The notes: a model not told the origin generated them from the letters alone. Positions 11,444-23,399 are shown, counted from the stretch's first letter. The stretch is DNA of 64,000 bases from Bidens hawaiensis (GCA_021521415.1 JAIQDT010001663.1:534773-598772); one strand, 5' to 3'. Program-made: numbers and translations.

Positions 11444-13695
11444 TGTCACGCCCCGACTTAGGACCTGGGTGCGACACCCGTTAGATGATATCCGTTTTGA
11501 AAATATATCAGAGTTGCGGGTTTGCTTTAGCGGAAGTCTTTAAAATATATATTCATTTATAAAATGTCAGGTTAAAATACCCGTTGGATATTGTTTGATA
11601 AAATGTGAGGGAAGTCTTTCAAAAATAATAATATTATTATATTGAAATCTGGGAATTTGAATACACTTTTAATATCTCAAATACCTGTCTTTTGAAAATA
11701 TGATTCTTTATAATATTTTTGAATAGAATATCCGAGCCATCAGATCACCTCTAATGACTATATCTCCAATTTTCTAATTTGTCTTGCTTGTTAGTTATAT
11801 TCTTTACAATTTCCTTGAAATGTGGTGGAAAATACGTCAGCACACAACCGGTGAATGATGCTGACTCAGATTCAATAACATTGTGAAAGTCAATAATAAT
11901 ACCTTTGTGACAACACTCATTAGGCACCCAACTTAATTGGTATAAAATTACCCTAAGTACATGTACAATTAATTATATATACAATATAATTTCTCTTAAT
12001 AGTCCTGTAGACTTCCAGAGGCATGTTTGATGATATGCATGGCCTCGGGAAACTCCGAGTCACCACGTATGAATGGATCCAGACATATATATACTCTTAA
12101 TCTGAGTATGCCCACTTCTTATTATTGTAACACAAAGTTTTAAGGATTCGTAAATCCTATGTAAACAGTCAAACTCTAAAAGAGTTGTAAAATTTTAGGG
12201 CGTATTCACATTTTATGATTGTAATCAGTTTCTGACACTGATTCCTGTTTATGATCAGTTTCGGTTACTGACCCCTGTCTGTAATCAGCGTCAGTTACTG
12301 ATTCCTGTTTCTATTTCTACTTTCTGATTAATTGATTGATTGTTATCTCGGACCTATAGTACGAGATTAATTTTTGTATAAATATCTAGATCAACGATCT
12401 AGTTTCAGACCCGTAGTATGTTTTGTATAGCTTTAACCATGACCAATCATTTGTTTGTATAAAACATTTAGACCTTTAGTCATTTTGTTTGTTTATCAGT
12501 TATGTGCCAGGTTTTTTCTTCAGGAAGAAACATTTATACCAGGTTTCTTCTTCAGGAAGAAACATTACTTTAACTATAACCGTAGTGATTGCATATTTCT
12601 CAATCATAAAGAAATATTATTTTAACTATACCCTTGATGTGTGAATGCTTACATTTCTTAATTATGAAGAAACAATAATTTTGTCTATAACATTTTCTTA
12701 TGAAAAGTTATATTAAGGTTCGGGCTATACCCCCGACTATGGTCTAAGCCATTATAATAATAAAATAATAATTAAACAGAACTCCTACCTCGCACGGGTA
12801 TTTGGAGTTAAATGCCTATAACTGATCGAGCAGCACTTCTACTATATATCGCGTTCTAGAGCTTAAATTGTCAGAGCTTCAGAGCTTGACACGTTCTACG
12901 AGGTCGGCACGCTTATCGAGGCAAAACGTGTGAAAGTGAGTGGTTGGTGTGAATTGTGATGTGCCATGCCCTCCTATTTATAGCTGAATGTCTACAACTT
13001 CGCGTCGCGCGAAAGAGTTGTTCGCGTCGCACGAACCGCCATAAAGTTGGCTGAGTCATCAGGTGTGTTGTCACGTGTCACCTTGTGCTGCCACGCGTCA
13101 CGCATGTAGAATCATTACTTCACGTCGCGCGAAGAAATACTTTGCGTAGCGCGAAGCTATACTAAGTCGGTTTAACTATTTTGTTTTTCACGTAGCGTGA
13201 ATACCTTGAAACCTAATCCTTCGCGTCGCGCGAAGGAAGGAATTTCATATTTTCATTTTCAGTCCTCGGCTCGCGGCAATGCGAGCGTGCGAAGTACAAA
13301 GTGCGCCATCAAAACGCCACATTACGCCCATCGTCCGAGTCCGAGTCCGTGTCCGTGCGCGTCGGTGCTTCGCACCCTCCGCTAGGACTATGGAGAGTGG
13401 TTAGCCACATAAGAACATTACAATGAAAACTCTGTTTCTTATAAAGAGCTTCCATTTCCTTTCTTGTTTCCATGTGGGATGAAAGTTCCTTCCTTATTTA
13501 TACCCATGTGGAATGCTTTCATTTTCTTCCGTCTTTCCATGTAGGATGGAATTTCTTACTTTCTTAACATAAGATGTTTTATTTTTCGTATCTCGTTTTC
13601 CCATTACTTTGTTTTTGAGATTATTTGTAATCCCTCATCTTTAAAATTTGACATATTTAGCCAAAAAAATTGTGGGATTTTTACGGGATGTTACA
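11444..13695 (-). mobile_element. solo LTR (family of the copy at 52878-55169)
   Basis: On the minus strand it starts TGTAACATCCC and ends GGGGCGTGACA (TG..CA). It is clearly similar over its length to the plus-strand copy at 52878-55169: shared blocks around GTAATGTTCTTATGTGGCTAA and the hairpin near GGGTGCGAAGCACC. No internal region or second LTR is adjacent. The flanks are GGCTT (11439-11443) and GGCCT (13696-13700), a 5-bp duplication with one mismatch. It lies inside the Harbinger relic. The 2.2-kb length suggests Ty3/gypsy; the lineage is not determined. An array of short palindromes lies at 12995-13235. Confidence 0.75.
13000..13235. repeat. array of short palindromes in solo LTR A
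   Basis: Six imperfect palindromes of the form TTCGCG-N3-CGCGAA, including TTCGCGTCGCGCGAA twice (near 13003 and 13218), TTCACGTAGCGTGAA near 13187 and single-mismatch versions near 13022, 13119 and 13140. The homologous LTR has the same kind of array with different arms. Confidence 0.75.
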
Positions 13696-14018
13696 GGCCT
13701 TGATCCTCTGATATCATATTATGTAGAATTAACCACGTGTAATGTACATAGCATGTCGTATTGTATGAAGTTTCCATGGACGTGTCAAGTATTTTTAAGT
13801 TCTTTGAGAACACTAAATGCTCATTCAATGTGCTTTCTAGCAACGTCTTGTGTTGTTTTAAAGCGTTTTCTTTTTGCATCTTGAGGGCATGTAAAGAATT
13901 GACAAAGATATCTTACTCGGGATGTAGGTCATCAGTGAGGTAGTGATCGTATTTGTATTGTGACCCTCTAAAATGAAATGAAGAATCGGGTGCTATTCTA
14001 CTTATAATGTCGTTAAAT
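13696..14018 (-). pseudogene. PIF/Harbinger transposase relic, middle piece
   Basis: Minus-strand reading gives LFNDIISR..., then GSQYKYDHYLTDDLHPE, an in-frame stop, a basic stretch and finally LILHNMISEDQG. These match the NGN.YDMGYYLTDGIYPE and IILHNMIVEDE blocks of plant Harbinger DDE transposases. The piece is cut on one side by the CACTA element at 14022 and on the other by the solo LTR ending at 13695. It carries a stop after HPE and is not functional. Confidence 0.75.
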
Positions 14019-14035
14019 AGTCACTACTAGAAAAT

Positions 14036-15060
14036 GGTTGTTTTTGCTACAAACATTTTCTACAATTTTCCCACAACTCAAATTTTCCTACAATTTTTCA
14101 ACAAATTTTTGTCAATAATCAAATACAAAAAAAGTTTAAATATTTTACACAAGTTTCCTACAACATAGAGGCATAAAAAAGTCTTGTCGCAATTTTGACG
14201 AAAACATAAAACCATTTCCGACAAAGTACCGACAATTTGTTGTATATGTTGACCTTCAAAATAAAAAAATCAACATACAAATAAAATAACACATTTTTGT
14301 AGCAAAACGGTCTGAACACTGGCAAATTTTGCCACAAATTTGCTACAAATATTTAATTTAACACTTTTGTGGCAAAATTGTGGTAAAATATGCAAAGATA
14401 GCTACAAGTTTCTGGCAAATGCATCATTAATTATTGAATACTTAAACTAATTATAATGAAACCATACTTTTGTGGCAAAACGGTGAAAAGACTGGCAAAT
14501 TTTGCCACAAAGTTGCTACAAATTTGTAATTTAAAACTTTTGTGGTAAAGTTGTGGCAAAATATGCAAAGTTTGCTACAAGTTTCAGGCAAATGCGTGTT
14601 AATTGTTGAATATTTAAACTAATTATAATGAAACCATACTTTTGTGGCAAAACAGTCGGACTATTGCAAATTTTGCTACAAATTTGTTACTGATTTGTAA
14701 TATATTTTATAAGACCACACTTTGTGACAAAACTGTGGAAAATCTTGCATAGTTTGCTATAAGTTTCCGGCAGGTGTGTACGAAATTGAATAGAAAAACT
14801 AATAATAATGAAACAACACTTTTTTGGCAATATTGTAGCAGTTTTTTGCTAAGCTTACTACAAGTTTATGACAATTCGGTGTTATTTATTGAATATTAAT
14901 AAGTAATAAAAGCACCATTTTGTGGCTAATTTGTAGCAATCTTGCAAATGTTGCTACAAGTTTCCAACAACTTGTGAATCTTAAATGAGAATAAACAAAT
15001 TTGTGGCAAAATTGTCACGAAGCTTGCAAACTTTCTACAATTTTACTACAAAACTCTCTT
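14036..15060. repeat. left subterminal repeat region of the CACTA element
   Basis: About 1 kb of degenerate repeats with TGGCAAAATTTGCCACA, TTGCTACAAATTTG and GTGGCAAAACGGT units, in both orientations and with a loose period near 170-180 bp (for example CTTTTGTGGCAAAACGGT near 14466 and its variant near 14639). Such subterminal motifs bind the accessory transposition protein in En/Spm elements. Confidence 0.75.
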
Positions 15061-15154
15061 TTTATTGAATTTTAAAAACTTTCATAAAAACATAGCTTTA
15101 CGTAAACTCTCTGTTTCTTATTATTTGTTATTACAAATAAATTTAAAAAGGTTA

Positions 15155-15539
15155 TGATGTGCTAAAAGTAGTTATATAAAAACACGCTAATCTAGACACT
15201 AAGTAATAAATTCTAGACTCTTAAACTTAACTAAACTACTAACCGGCAAGTGAACCGATCGACTCTAGTATAGCTAAGTAAGTCTGGATATCGAACCCAC
15301 AAAATCTAAGATTAATTAGATTTATTAAGAATATACAATGGGAAACCTTTCAAGACTAGTTGGGCCTACCGACATATCCCAAGCTTAGTACGCATTCTTT
15401 TATATTATCTCATATTATTAGTAGTTTAAAAAACCGATTCCCGATAAGTATACTCATCTCCCATTTAAATGAAAAAAGAAACAAAATCAATGGACATTTT
15501 TCAAAACTTTTTTTTTTATTAATTATGACTCAAATGTCA
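15155..15539 (-). repeat. short LTR, outer 3' copy of the composite element
   Basis: 385 bp, TGACATTTGAG..TAGCACATCA on the minus strand. Nearly the same as 17152-17534; shares only its last 150 bp or so with the long LTR at 17557-19161. Confidence 0.75.
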
Positions 15540-16065
15540 TATCCCCACACTTAAATTTTGCATTATCCTCAATGCAAGGATAAGGAAGAAAAATAAAAAT
15601 AAAATTGGAATACAAAAAACCAAAAAGCTAAAAACCAAAAACCAAAAATAAAAATAAAAATAAACAAGCAAGATAGATAATGGAAAAGACTTAGGTGATA
15701 ATATGCGCATGAAAATTGACGCTAAAGTCTTCTTCCAAAACTACACTCCAACTCCGATCGTGCTCAGCAACCAGTATCTCCAGACTGACCAACCCAACCA
15801 ATGAATAAAACATGAATAACAGCAGCAAATAATAAAAAGTATATAGGTCGGTTGCTCCATCCCCACACTTGAATAAAACCGTATCTCAGCAACCCTCTTA
15901 TAAGCAATCTTGGAACAACCTGCAAGTAACAGAAGCAACACCCGACAGAGCAAAGAAACAAAACCAAAATAAAAATAAAAATAAAATGAAAACATAGTAC
16001 CAGGTTGCCTCCCGTGAAGCGCTAAGTTTATAAAAGAGTCTTCAGCCAGACTCGCTCACGAAACC

Positions 16066-16835
16066 TCAATCAGGAGGTTTCTCCTTAATTCTCTTCCCAT
16101 TAGTGCTCTTCAACACTCTCCTTTTGCAACTAGTTGGGAATAAATTAGTTTCCAAACTCATGTGACCACAAAAATAAGCATTCAGCTTGATCCACCAATT
16201 ATTGAAATTCTGAGGATGTGAAAAATTTGGCACACTTTGATTTCTGACTCCAGATATCCTCCTTCTTGGGGCTCTTGATTTACGTGGTGATCCACGAACG
16301 AGTATCTCTAAAAACCTGCCAGTTTTACTGCGCACACGCGGATGATGTTTCACAATGAGATGCAGTTCTTTATTTTTCAACCCTTCAGATATCTCATGTG
16401 ATTCCTCTTTGGCAATAAGCTTTTCAACCGGTTTCCCGAATAACAATACTTCAAGCTCCTTAATATCCTTTTCGGGGTTAAAATCACTCTCTCCATATCG
16501 GTTAAACCCAATAACTCTTCTCCAAATTCATCTCGAAACTCGTCATCCCAAGAGGGAATACTCTCCTCCATCTGATTCTGCAAACCAACATCCTCCAACT
16601 CTATCATCGGCTCACTAAGTTGTATTCGACATTTTAAGCCTAACCGAAATTCATCCATAAAATCCCCAAGCGGTGTACTTGGATTCATGCTACGAACGAC
16701 ACGCATGAAATCCAATAATATCTCTTCTGGATGTGGTATGTAATCCATCATTGCACCAGATGAGTCCTTACAACCAACAACATTCCCCATCCTATCGTAT
16801 ATCGGGCAAAATTTAGGCTCATAGTAACACTCCAT
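16066..16835 (-). pseudogene. unknown retrotransposon-borne ORF, frameshifted
   Basis: Starts at ATG 16835, about 300 nt after the inner primer-binding site. The first frame reads MECYYEPKFCPIYDRMGNVV... and then continues in a second frame (DFNPEKDIKELEVLLFGKP) to a stop at 16066, so about 255 residues with a shift near 16490. The N-terminal half is acidic and the C-terminal part basic (RGSPRKSRAPRRRISG). I recognise no gag or pol motif. It is followed on the minus strand by CTTCACGGGAGGCAACC, a string often found downstream of coding sequence in plant gypsy elements. Confidence 0.5.
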
Positions 16836-17127
16836 GAAGATTACTGCAAAAATAAACTTAAACAGAAAAGGATTACACGAGCACTAGAGAATAGCAATAA
16901 ACAATATATTAAAGAAAAAAACTAAACTAATTTAAAGCAATTAAACTAAACTATATTAACCTAACTCCTACGACTCAAAAAGACTCTAAAAAAACAAAAA
17001 CAAAAAGAAAAATAAAATAAAATAAAAACTACTTAGACTTCTACAACTAAAAAAAACGAAACAAAATATAAATAGCACGTATATAGCAAGTAAGTCTAAT
17101 CAAAGTTAATAACGCAATCGCCAAGAG

Positions 17128-17145
17128 TCCCCGACAATGGCGCCA
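17128..17145 (-). other. inner primer-binding site of the composite element
   Basis: TGGCGCCATTGTCGGGGA on the minus strand, six bases (AGTTTT) after the LTR end ACATCA. It matches the TGGCGCC-type primer site of plant Ty3/gypsy elements. Confidence 0.7.
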
Positions 17146-17151
17146 AAAACT

Positions 17152-17534
17152 TGATGTGCTAAAAGTAGTTATATAAAAACACGCTAATCTAGACACTAAG
17201 TAATAAATTCTAGACTCTTAAACTTACCTAAACTACTAACCGGCAAGTGAACCGATCGACTCTAGTATAGCTAAGTAAGTCCGGATATTGAACCCACAAA
17301 ATCTAAGATTAATTAGATTTATTAAGAATATGCAATGGAAAACCTTTCAAGACTAGTTGGGCCTACCGACACATCCCAAGCTTAGTACGCATTCTTTTAT
17401 ATTGTCTCATATTATTAGTAGTTTGAAAAACCAATTCCAGATAAGTATCCTCATCTCCCATTTAAATGCAAAAAGAAACAAAATCAAGGGACATTTTTCA
17501 AAACTTTTTTTTTATTAATTATGACTCAAATGTC
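17152..17534 (-). repeat. short LTR, internal copy of the composite element
   Basis: Nearly identical to 15155-15539, but its outer terminus runs straight into the outer primer-binding site at 17533-17550, so the final base of the expected TG..CA border is lost at the junction. Confidence 0.7.
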
Positions 17535-17556
17535 CCCGGCAACGGCGCCAAAAACT

Positions 17557-19161
17557 TGATGTGCTAAAAGTAGTTATATAAAAACACACTAATCTAGACA
17601 CTAAGTAATAAATTCTAGACTCTTAAACTTAACTAAACTACTAACCGGTAAGTGAACCGATCGACTCTAGTATAGCTAAGTAAGTCTGGATATCGAACCT
17701 ACAGGACTCTTTAAATTACGTTAACTAGCTAAATTTAGACTTAACTACAGACACGACTATTTATCTATTATTATTAGGGGGTTTTACTTAAAAACTAACA
17801 TTAAACTAATTAATAAAACTAAAGACTTAAAAACGACTTAACCCTGGACTTAATTCAAATGATGACAAGATAACTACCTAGGCTAGAATCCCCTAAATTT
17901 CAGTTATTAATTAACCTGGGATAATACTTAGTTATGGAACTGGGATCGTAAATTAGACGCTTAAGAGAAAACCCGAACATGACCCCTGACCCTTCTCAAG
18001 AGACACCTATGGATTTCTAATAAGTTTTAACGCACACCAGTATTAAAAATCAAGTTTTCTTACGGTCACCTAATTGATTACAAACTAGTTCCTTTATACG
18101 AAATCCTACCTTACAGCGCGGAAATCAAAGGCAGTCTAATATATTCAATTGACTCGATAGACAAAGTTAACCGATCAAACCTAGACGGACTCCTTACGAA
18201 GAACTAAATCTAGCAATCCTGATCAACAAAGACCTATCAATAACCTAACACCTTACAACTATTTAGGTTAGCAACACACTTAGGTTTATTTGATTAACTA
18301 ATATTATTCCTATGATCTTAATGCATATCAGTCATAAAATAATCAAGAACACAAAGTAATTGACCTAATAGCGACCTATCATAATGACAAATAATAATCA
18401 AGGCAACTATAGAATAATAATAATTAATCAAACAATCCTAAATATCCATATGCATCAATTTATATATAATTAAACCTTTTAAATAATTCATAAAAACCAT
18501 AACGATAAATAAATCCCAAGTCAAAATCAAACGTCAACAAAGGTTCATCATAAGCCTAGGCAGTCTATAATGTTTAGCCTAGCATCTTAAAATCAAACAA
18601 AACAATAATAGACGAAATCATGACGAAAATAAATAAGAATGAAAGATTAAAGGCGATAAAACCCGTGGTCTTTGTTCTTGGATGATAAGCACTTCGCCGG
18701 CTGATTCCTAGCCTTCAAACCCACCAAATATTGCAATCCTAAGCTCCAGGAAACTCCAAATTCGGCTCTGGTTCGCAAGGTATGCTCAGGATTAAGTTTA
18801 GGGGTGTTTTTATAGGTTTCCTGGGCCCAAAACTGATAAATTCCGAAGAAATTTTGAGAAACGAGGTCCCCGGAGCGCCGCGCGGCGGCGTTTTGCCTCC
18901 CGGTCGCCGCCGCCGTGGGCTAGGATTGCTGACCGGTCTGGTTCGTTTCCTGATGCGGTCTGGTTCAATTCTGATGCTCCAGTTCACCAGTTTGGCTTGT
19001 TTTAGCTCTTTTTTTTGCCCTTTTTAACCATGAACAAGTCCCTGAACCTACATTATTCAATTATGTTAGTAGTATACAAATCCTAATAAAAACCGAACAT
19101 AAACTAATAAAATATTATAATAAAATATACACGGGATTTATGTATATTAAGCATTATATCA
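17557..19161 (-). repeat. long LTR of the composite element
   Basis: 1605 bp with TG..CA ends. Its outer edge carries the GGTTA duplication. Only the last 150 bp or so (about 17557-17702) match the two short LTRs. Confidence 0.75.
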
Positions 19162-19439
19162 GGTTACAAATTAAGTTGTAAATGTTTGTTTTGTACATTG
19201 TATCTATCATCAACACGTGTTGTAATCAACAGTAAACCAAATCATGGATGTGAGCAAATGGGCTAGAACGGTCTTTTGAACTCAATACAAGACGGTTAAT
19301 GGCCATAACTTAAGTCCCTTCATGTGGTGACATAAAGCGATCGATACATACAAGAGGCAGTTTAGTAGACACGAGTTGTACTGCGGGTGGAAAAACAAGT
19401 AGTAATATGTACATGCGAAATTGTACTTCAACCCCTTTA

Positions 19440-19865
19440 GACGAGGACACAAAGCAATCAATAGGCGGACGGTAGGTGGTGGTGATGGAAGGTTGTGGTG
19501 GGTGGTGGACGTTGGTGGTGGTGGTAGTGGACGGTGGTGGTGGTCGACGGTGGCGGCGGCGGACGGTGGTTAGTGGTGGGTGGTGGTGGACGGTGAGTGG
19601 TGGACGGTGGGTGGTGGTGGTGATGGACGGTGGTAGTGGGTGGTGATGAACGGTGGTTGTGGGTGGTGGTAGTGGACGATGGCTGTGGCCGAAGGTGGCA
19701 CACAAAACCGCCAAGACAACCAAGTCTTGGTGGCTTTGTGTGTCAATGATATGGTGGTGACGAGTGGTGGACGTTGGTGGTGGCGAGCGGTGGTTGGTGG
19801 TGGTGGACGATGACGGTGGTGGATGGTGACGGTGGGTGGTGGTGGTGGTGGGTGGTGGACGGAAC
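19440..19865. repeat. GTGGTGG/GGACGGTGG simple-sequence tract
   Basis: About 420 bp of strongly strand-asymmetric G-rich sequence built from GGTGGTGG, GGACGGTGG and GTGGTAGTGG units, interrupted once by an AAGTCTTGGTGGC segment near 19720. The minus strand is an open frame (19310-19867) of Pro/Thr/His runs, which I take as a by-product of the repeat. It lies in CACTA-derived DNA between the two retrotransposon insertions. Confidence 0.8.
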
Positions 19866-21066
19866 AAGATAATAATAATCTTTATAATAAAGTATGAATT
19901 ATTTCATTCCTGCATAGTAACCGAACAAGATAACTATCATTGACATTACGGATTTTTATTGTAATAATATTTTTAATTCAACAATTTTTTTACATTGTTA
20001 TTTTCATTTGAAATGAGTTGATATTATTCTTAATTTATCATTTCAATTAAAAAGTATAACTATCATTGTAGGGGTGGCAATGAAACCTGAACCCAACATA
20101 ACTGAAACGAGTAATACCTGTCTCATTATGGCATGGGATGGTTTTGGGATTGCTTATAAAATATTTCGCGGGTCTGGGACGGGTACGAGAATTCTAATAT
20201 GCTCCGTTACTCGATAACATAGACCCATTTACCCGATTATATACCCAAATTACATGGTATAGTTTTATGTTTTTATAAATCTATATTATAATTATATATA
20301 TAAGTATATTGAAAATAATATGATATCTTTAAAATATATGTTACAAGACATGAGTAATCTGCTTTCCAAATCCATTCGTCCATTCCTCAATAATTGAAAA
20401 AGACTTGAAACTACCACAAGTTCCCGCTGTAAACTAAAAAACCCACAAGTCCCCGCTACAAGTATATTGAAAACCCTAATGGACTCCCACCACCTCCGTT
20501 TCTCTTCTACTCTCATCGTCTTCCACTACCATCATTTTGCCGCCCTAATTGAACTGCTAATATATCTTATTTTCGTTTGTTAGAAAAAACAAGTAGTAAT
20601 TTGTGCAGCCTTTGAAAGAAAATTGATTATTTGTGCAGCCTTTGAACAACAGGTGATCATTTGTTGATCAAGAAGTGGTACTTTTCCCTACTCACAGCTC
20701 CGAATTGATTTGTAAGTTTGTTTTTTCGTTTTGTCCTAATTTATGTTTTTGTATCTGTGAGAATTATGTCAAGAACATACATGATTTTTTTGTTAGAACT
20801 ACATTGATTTTTTTCTGTAAATGTATGCTTTCCTTAAGGGTGTTCATGGTCCGGATTTGATTGTTTTTAGGTCAAACCATAAGCCAAACCGTTTACGGTT
20901 TTTGATTATCGAAAACCGAAACAGACCTATTTAATCTTAAAACCGAACTGTTTAAACTTGAAACCGAACCGTTACTAATGGTTTGGTTTCGCGGTTTAAG
21001 ATTTGTTGAAGCTTTATATAAATTTTATAATGTATAAAAATAGTAAAAAGTTGTCTGTATGCATAT
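19866..21066. other. CACTA-internal DNA without a recognised gene
   Basis: Contains AT-rich spacer, a GGGGTGGCAATGAAACC stretch at about 20072-20230 and an AACCG-rich stretch at 20838-21000 starting GGGTGTTCATGG. The last two look like degenerate hAT-type repeats; no target duplications were found. Confidence 0.35.
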
Positions 21067-22055
21067 TGAAGAAACACTAACCGAACCCCGGGCAGATTAC
21101 TGGTAACCTGGGGGTTGGATAGCTGTTTCCCACGAGGGGTTAGACCCTTGGAAGATGGTTCTTCTGATAACCTGCAAAACAGACACCGTGAGCTCGTCAC
21201 TGAGAAGGGGGGGGTTCCTCCTTGTGACCACCCTCCGGCGTGAGAATCAGACTAGATTGCTCTTTAAATATAAAAGTATATTAAGAGATTGCTAGAGCAG
21301 ATATCAGGTATATTATGATGATAATATGATAATGTAATGTGATATGATAAGATGAGATGGTCATACCATTTGTGGTATTTATAGCCGAAGGTAGGTTTCC
21401 AAAGAGGTATGGCCGGCTGCAACAGTGTTCCTGTTCCACCAACAGTAGCCTACGCACGTGCCCTGCTGGTAGTTGGTGGGTAGGTAGCGGCTGATAGTGA
21501 CCAGGCCTGCTGTATACTATTCCTGTTCCACCAACTGACGGCTACGCACGTGGTATGGCAGTAGTTGGTGAGTAGGCAGCGGCTAATAGTGATACAGTAC
21601 AGGAGCATGCTGCTCGCCATACTGTATCAGTGAGCTGTCGTATCTCTGATCAGATCTTTCGCCCATACCTCGTCAGGTACAGTAAAAGATCCTTCAGTAT
21701 ACGGGCTGGCTTATTTGGGCGGGAGTATTCCCCCTCCCGCCCCTGTGCGGGATTGCTCCCGGCTTGGCTCATTCCTTCAGGTGACACTGAATGATCGAGA
21801 GCTAAGTGCCTTGTGCGTGTAGCCATGCTGCGCGGGTGGCCTTCCCTAATGGCTTGTATCCGAGGCTGCGGGGACAGGCGGAGTCCTTCACCATTGGGAG
21901 GCATTTCCTGCGGGACCAGCTTGCGTACTGCGCGTAAGGACGTCACGTCTCTGAGCATGGTTGGTCCTGCGGATCCAGTTGGTCTCTGCGCAGACGTCCC
22001 TGTTTAAGGTGAGTCTTGCGGGTCCAACTGGGCTCTGCTGGGACCTACCTCTTCA
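21067..22055 (-). repeat. 3' LTR of the Tat-like element
   Basis: 989 bp, TG..CA on the minus strand. Nearly identical to 29235-30222; visible differences are CCGAACC versus CCGGACC near 21085, an eight- versus seven-G run near 21210, and CCCGGC versus CCCAGC near 21760. Confidence 0.92.
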
Positions 22056-22067
22056 AGTCCCCCCAGT
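22056..22067 (-). other. polypurine tract of the Tat-like element
   Basis: ACTGGGGGGACT on the minus strand, immediately before the 3' LTR start TGAAGAGG. Its position and G-run fit the plus-strand priming site. Confidence 0.65.
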
Positions 22068-22439
22068 CCAATGTTCTTCTCATGAGTGTTTAATAAAGTG
22101 AGGTGAACTTTTGGACTTGAGCAAAGGGTTTTGAAAAGGGTTTTGTAAGGTTTTCCATGGGGATTCTTTCCGCGGAAGTCCTTGTCACTTGCAGAAATGC
22201 CCGAGTTTCCTGCTTGGTCTTTGGGTATGATGCGGGTAGGTCTGTAACCTCCTCGCAAGTCAGGAGCATTGAGTCCCAGTTGTATGTATTTTCCATGAGG
22301 TTTTGGTAGTTTTGAACATAGTGATCAATTATGTTAAGACCACCAATTCCATCCTGGAGCTTTAAACAACGTAGTTCTCGACGTTCCCGCTATGCGGGGA
22401 TGTTATTTCCGTTTCCGCAAGCATTGCCCAGAAGATCCT

Positions 22440-22925
22440 TCTTGGTTTCAATTCCCAGCGGAGCGCTAGGTATGTGAAGGGTTTTGCCTTAACACTGTAC
22501 CTGCGCTCGTCTTACGGTTACTTTACTTCCAAGGTATTCCTGGCGTCAATTCCCTGCGGGTGCTAGGTATGTGAAGGGTTTTGCCTTTACACTGTACCCG
22601 CACCCGTCTTATAGTTACTTGGTTGCCGAGGTACTTGGCTTCAATTCCCTGCGGGTGCTAGGTATGTGAAGGGTTTTGCCTTAACACTGTACCCGCATCC
22701 GTCTTACGGTTACTTGTTCACCAAGGTTTTCTTGGCTTCAATTCCCTGCGGGTGCTAGGTATGTGAAGGGTTTTGCCTTAACACTGTACCCGCAGCCGTC
22801 TTACGGTTACTTGTTTGCCAAGGGTTTTCTTGGCTTCAATTCCCTGCGAGTGCTAGGTATGTGAAGGGTTTTGCCTTAACACTGTACCCGCAGCCGTCTT
22901 ACGGTTACTTGTTTGCCAAGGGGTA
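22440..22925 (-). repeat. tandem repeats, 5 units of about 95-98 bp
   Basis: Units carry TTCAATTCCCTGCGGGTGC, AGGTATGTGAAGGG and GTCTTACGGTTACTT, starting near 22446, 22544, 22638, 22736 and 22833. They lie between the opposite-strand gene and the 3' LTR. Tandem repeats in this zone are common in Tat/Ogre-type elements. Confidence 0.85.
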
Positions 22926-23399
22926 AGGGGTATTTTCCCGCTTACTTTTTAATATTTTCGAAATTTGAATTTTGAAATTCGAAGAGTTGGTGAAAAGATA
23001 ACAGTCCAAATCTCTGAAACGTCGTGCGACGGTTTCTTCTGACTGTGTCAGGACGTGCAGGAAGTTATGGTGACGTGACAGAACATGGTCATTCCAGACG
23101 CTTTTCCTGGCGCGTGGGCACGATTTTTCGGGCGCGTGGCCGCGAAATTACTGGCACACGTCCTGTCAACAGCTGTTGCCAGCCTGCTTTTTGCCACGTG
23201 TCATAGTTTCATTGCACCTTCGATTTCTCTCTCCTCCGCATTAAATTCACCGCATTAATTGCGATTAGTATATAAAGGGGGAGAGGCCTCTTTGTAATCC
23301 ACACTTTCACCTCTCTTCTTCTTCTTCTTAGTGATTTCCGGCAAATACTCCCCTTTTTCAGGCAAGCATTTTCCCGAAATCACTCTTCTTTCTGCAAAA

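Larger units (their letters stand above)
15155..19161 (-). mobile_element. composite non-autonomous Ty3/gypsy retrotransposon, three LTRs
   Basis: The insertion is bounded by GGTTA at 15150-15154 and 19162-19166. On the minus strand the order is: long LTR (19161-17557, 1605 bp, TGATATAATGC..TAGCACATCA), primer-binding site TGGCGCCGTTGCCGGGGA (17550-17533), short LTR (17534-17152), second primer-binding site TGGCGCCATTGTCGGGGA (17145-17128), internal region with one broken frame, purine tract AAGTGTGGGGATA near 15550, and short LTR (15539-15155). The primer sites are of the TGGCGCC type common in plant Ty3/gypsy elements. No protease, RT or integrase is present. Confidence 0.8.

Noticed and set aside
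19310..19867. 185-residue Pro/Thr/His-rich protein as a host gene
   Set aside because: The frame is a direct product of the GTGG repeat, starts and ends at the repeat borders and lies inside a transposon; treated as a by-product.
21650..22007. Open frames on both strands in the LTR (102 and 64 codons)
   Set aside because: Present identically at 29817-30174 because both lie in the LTR copies; no coding evidence.
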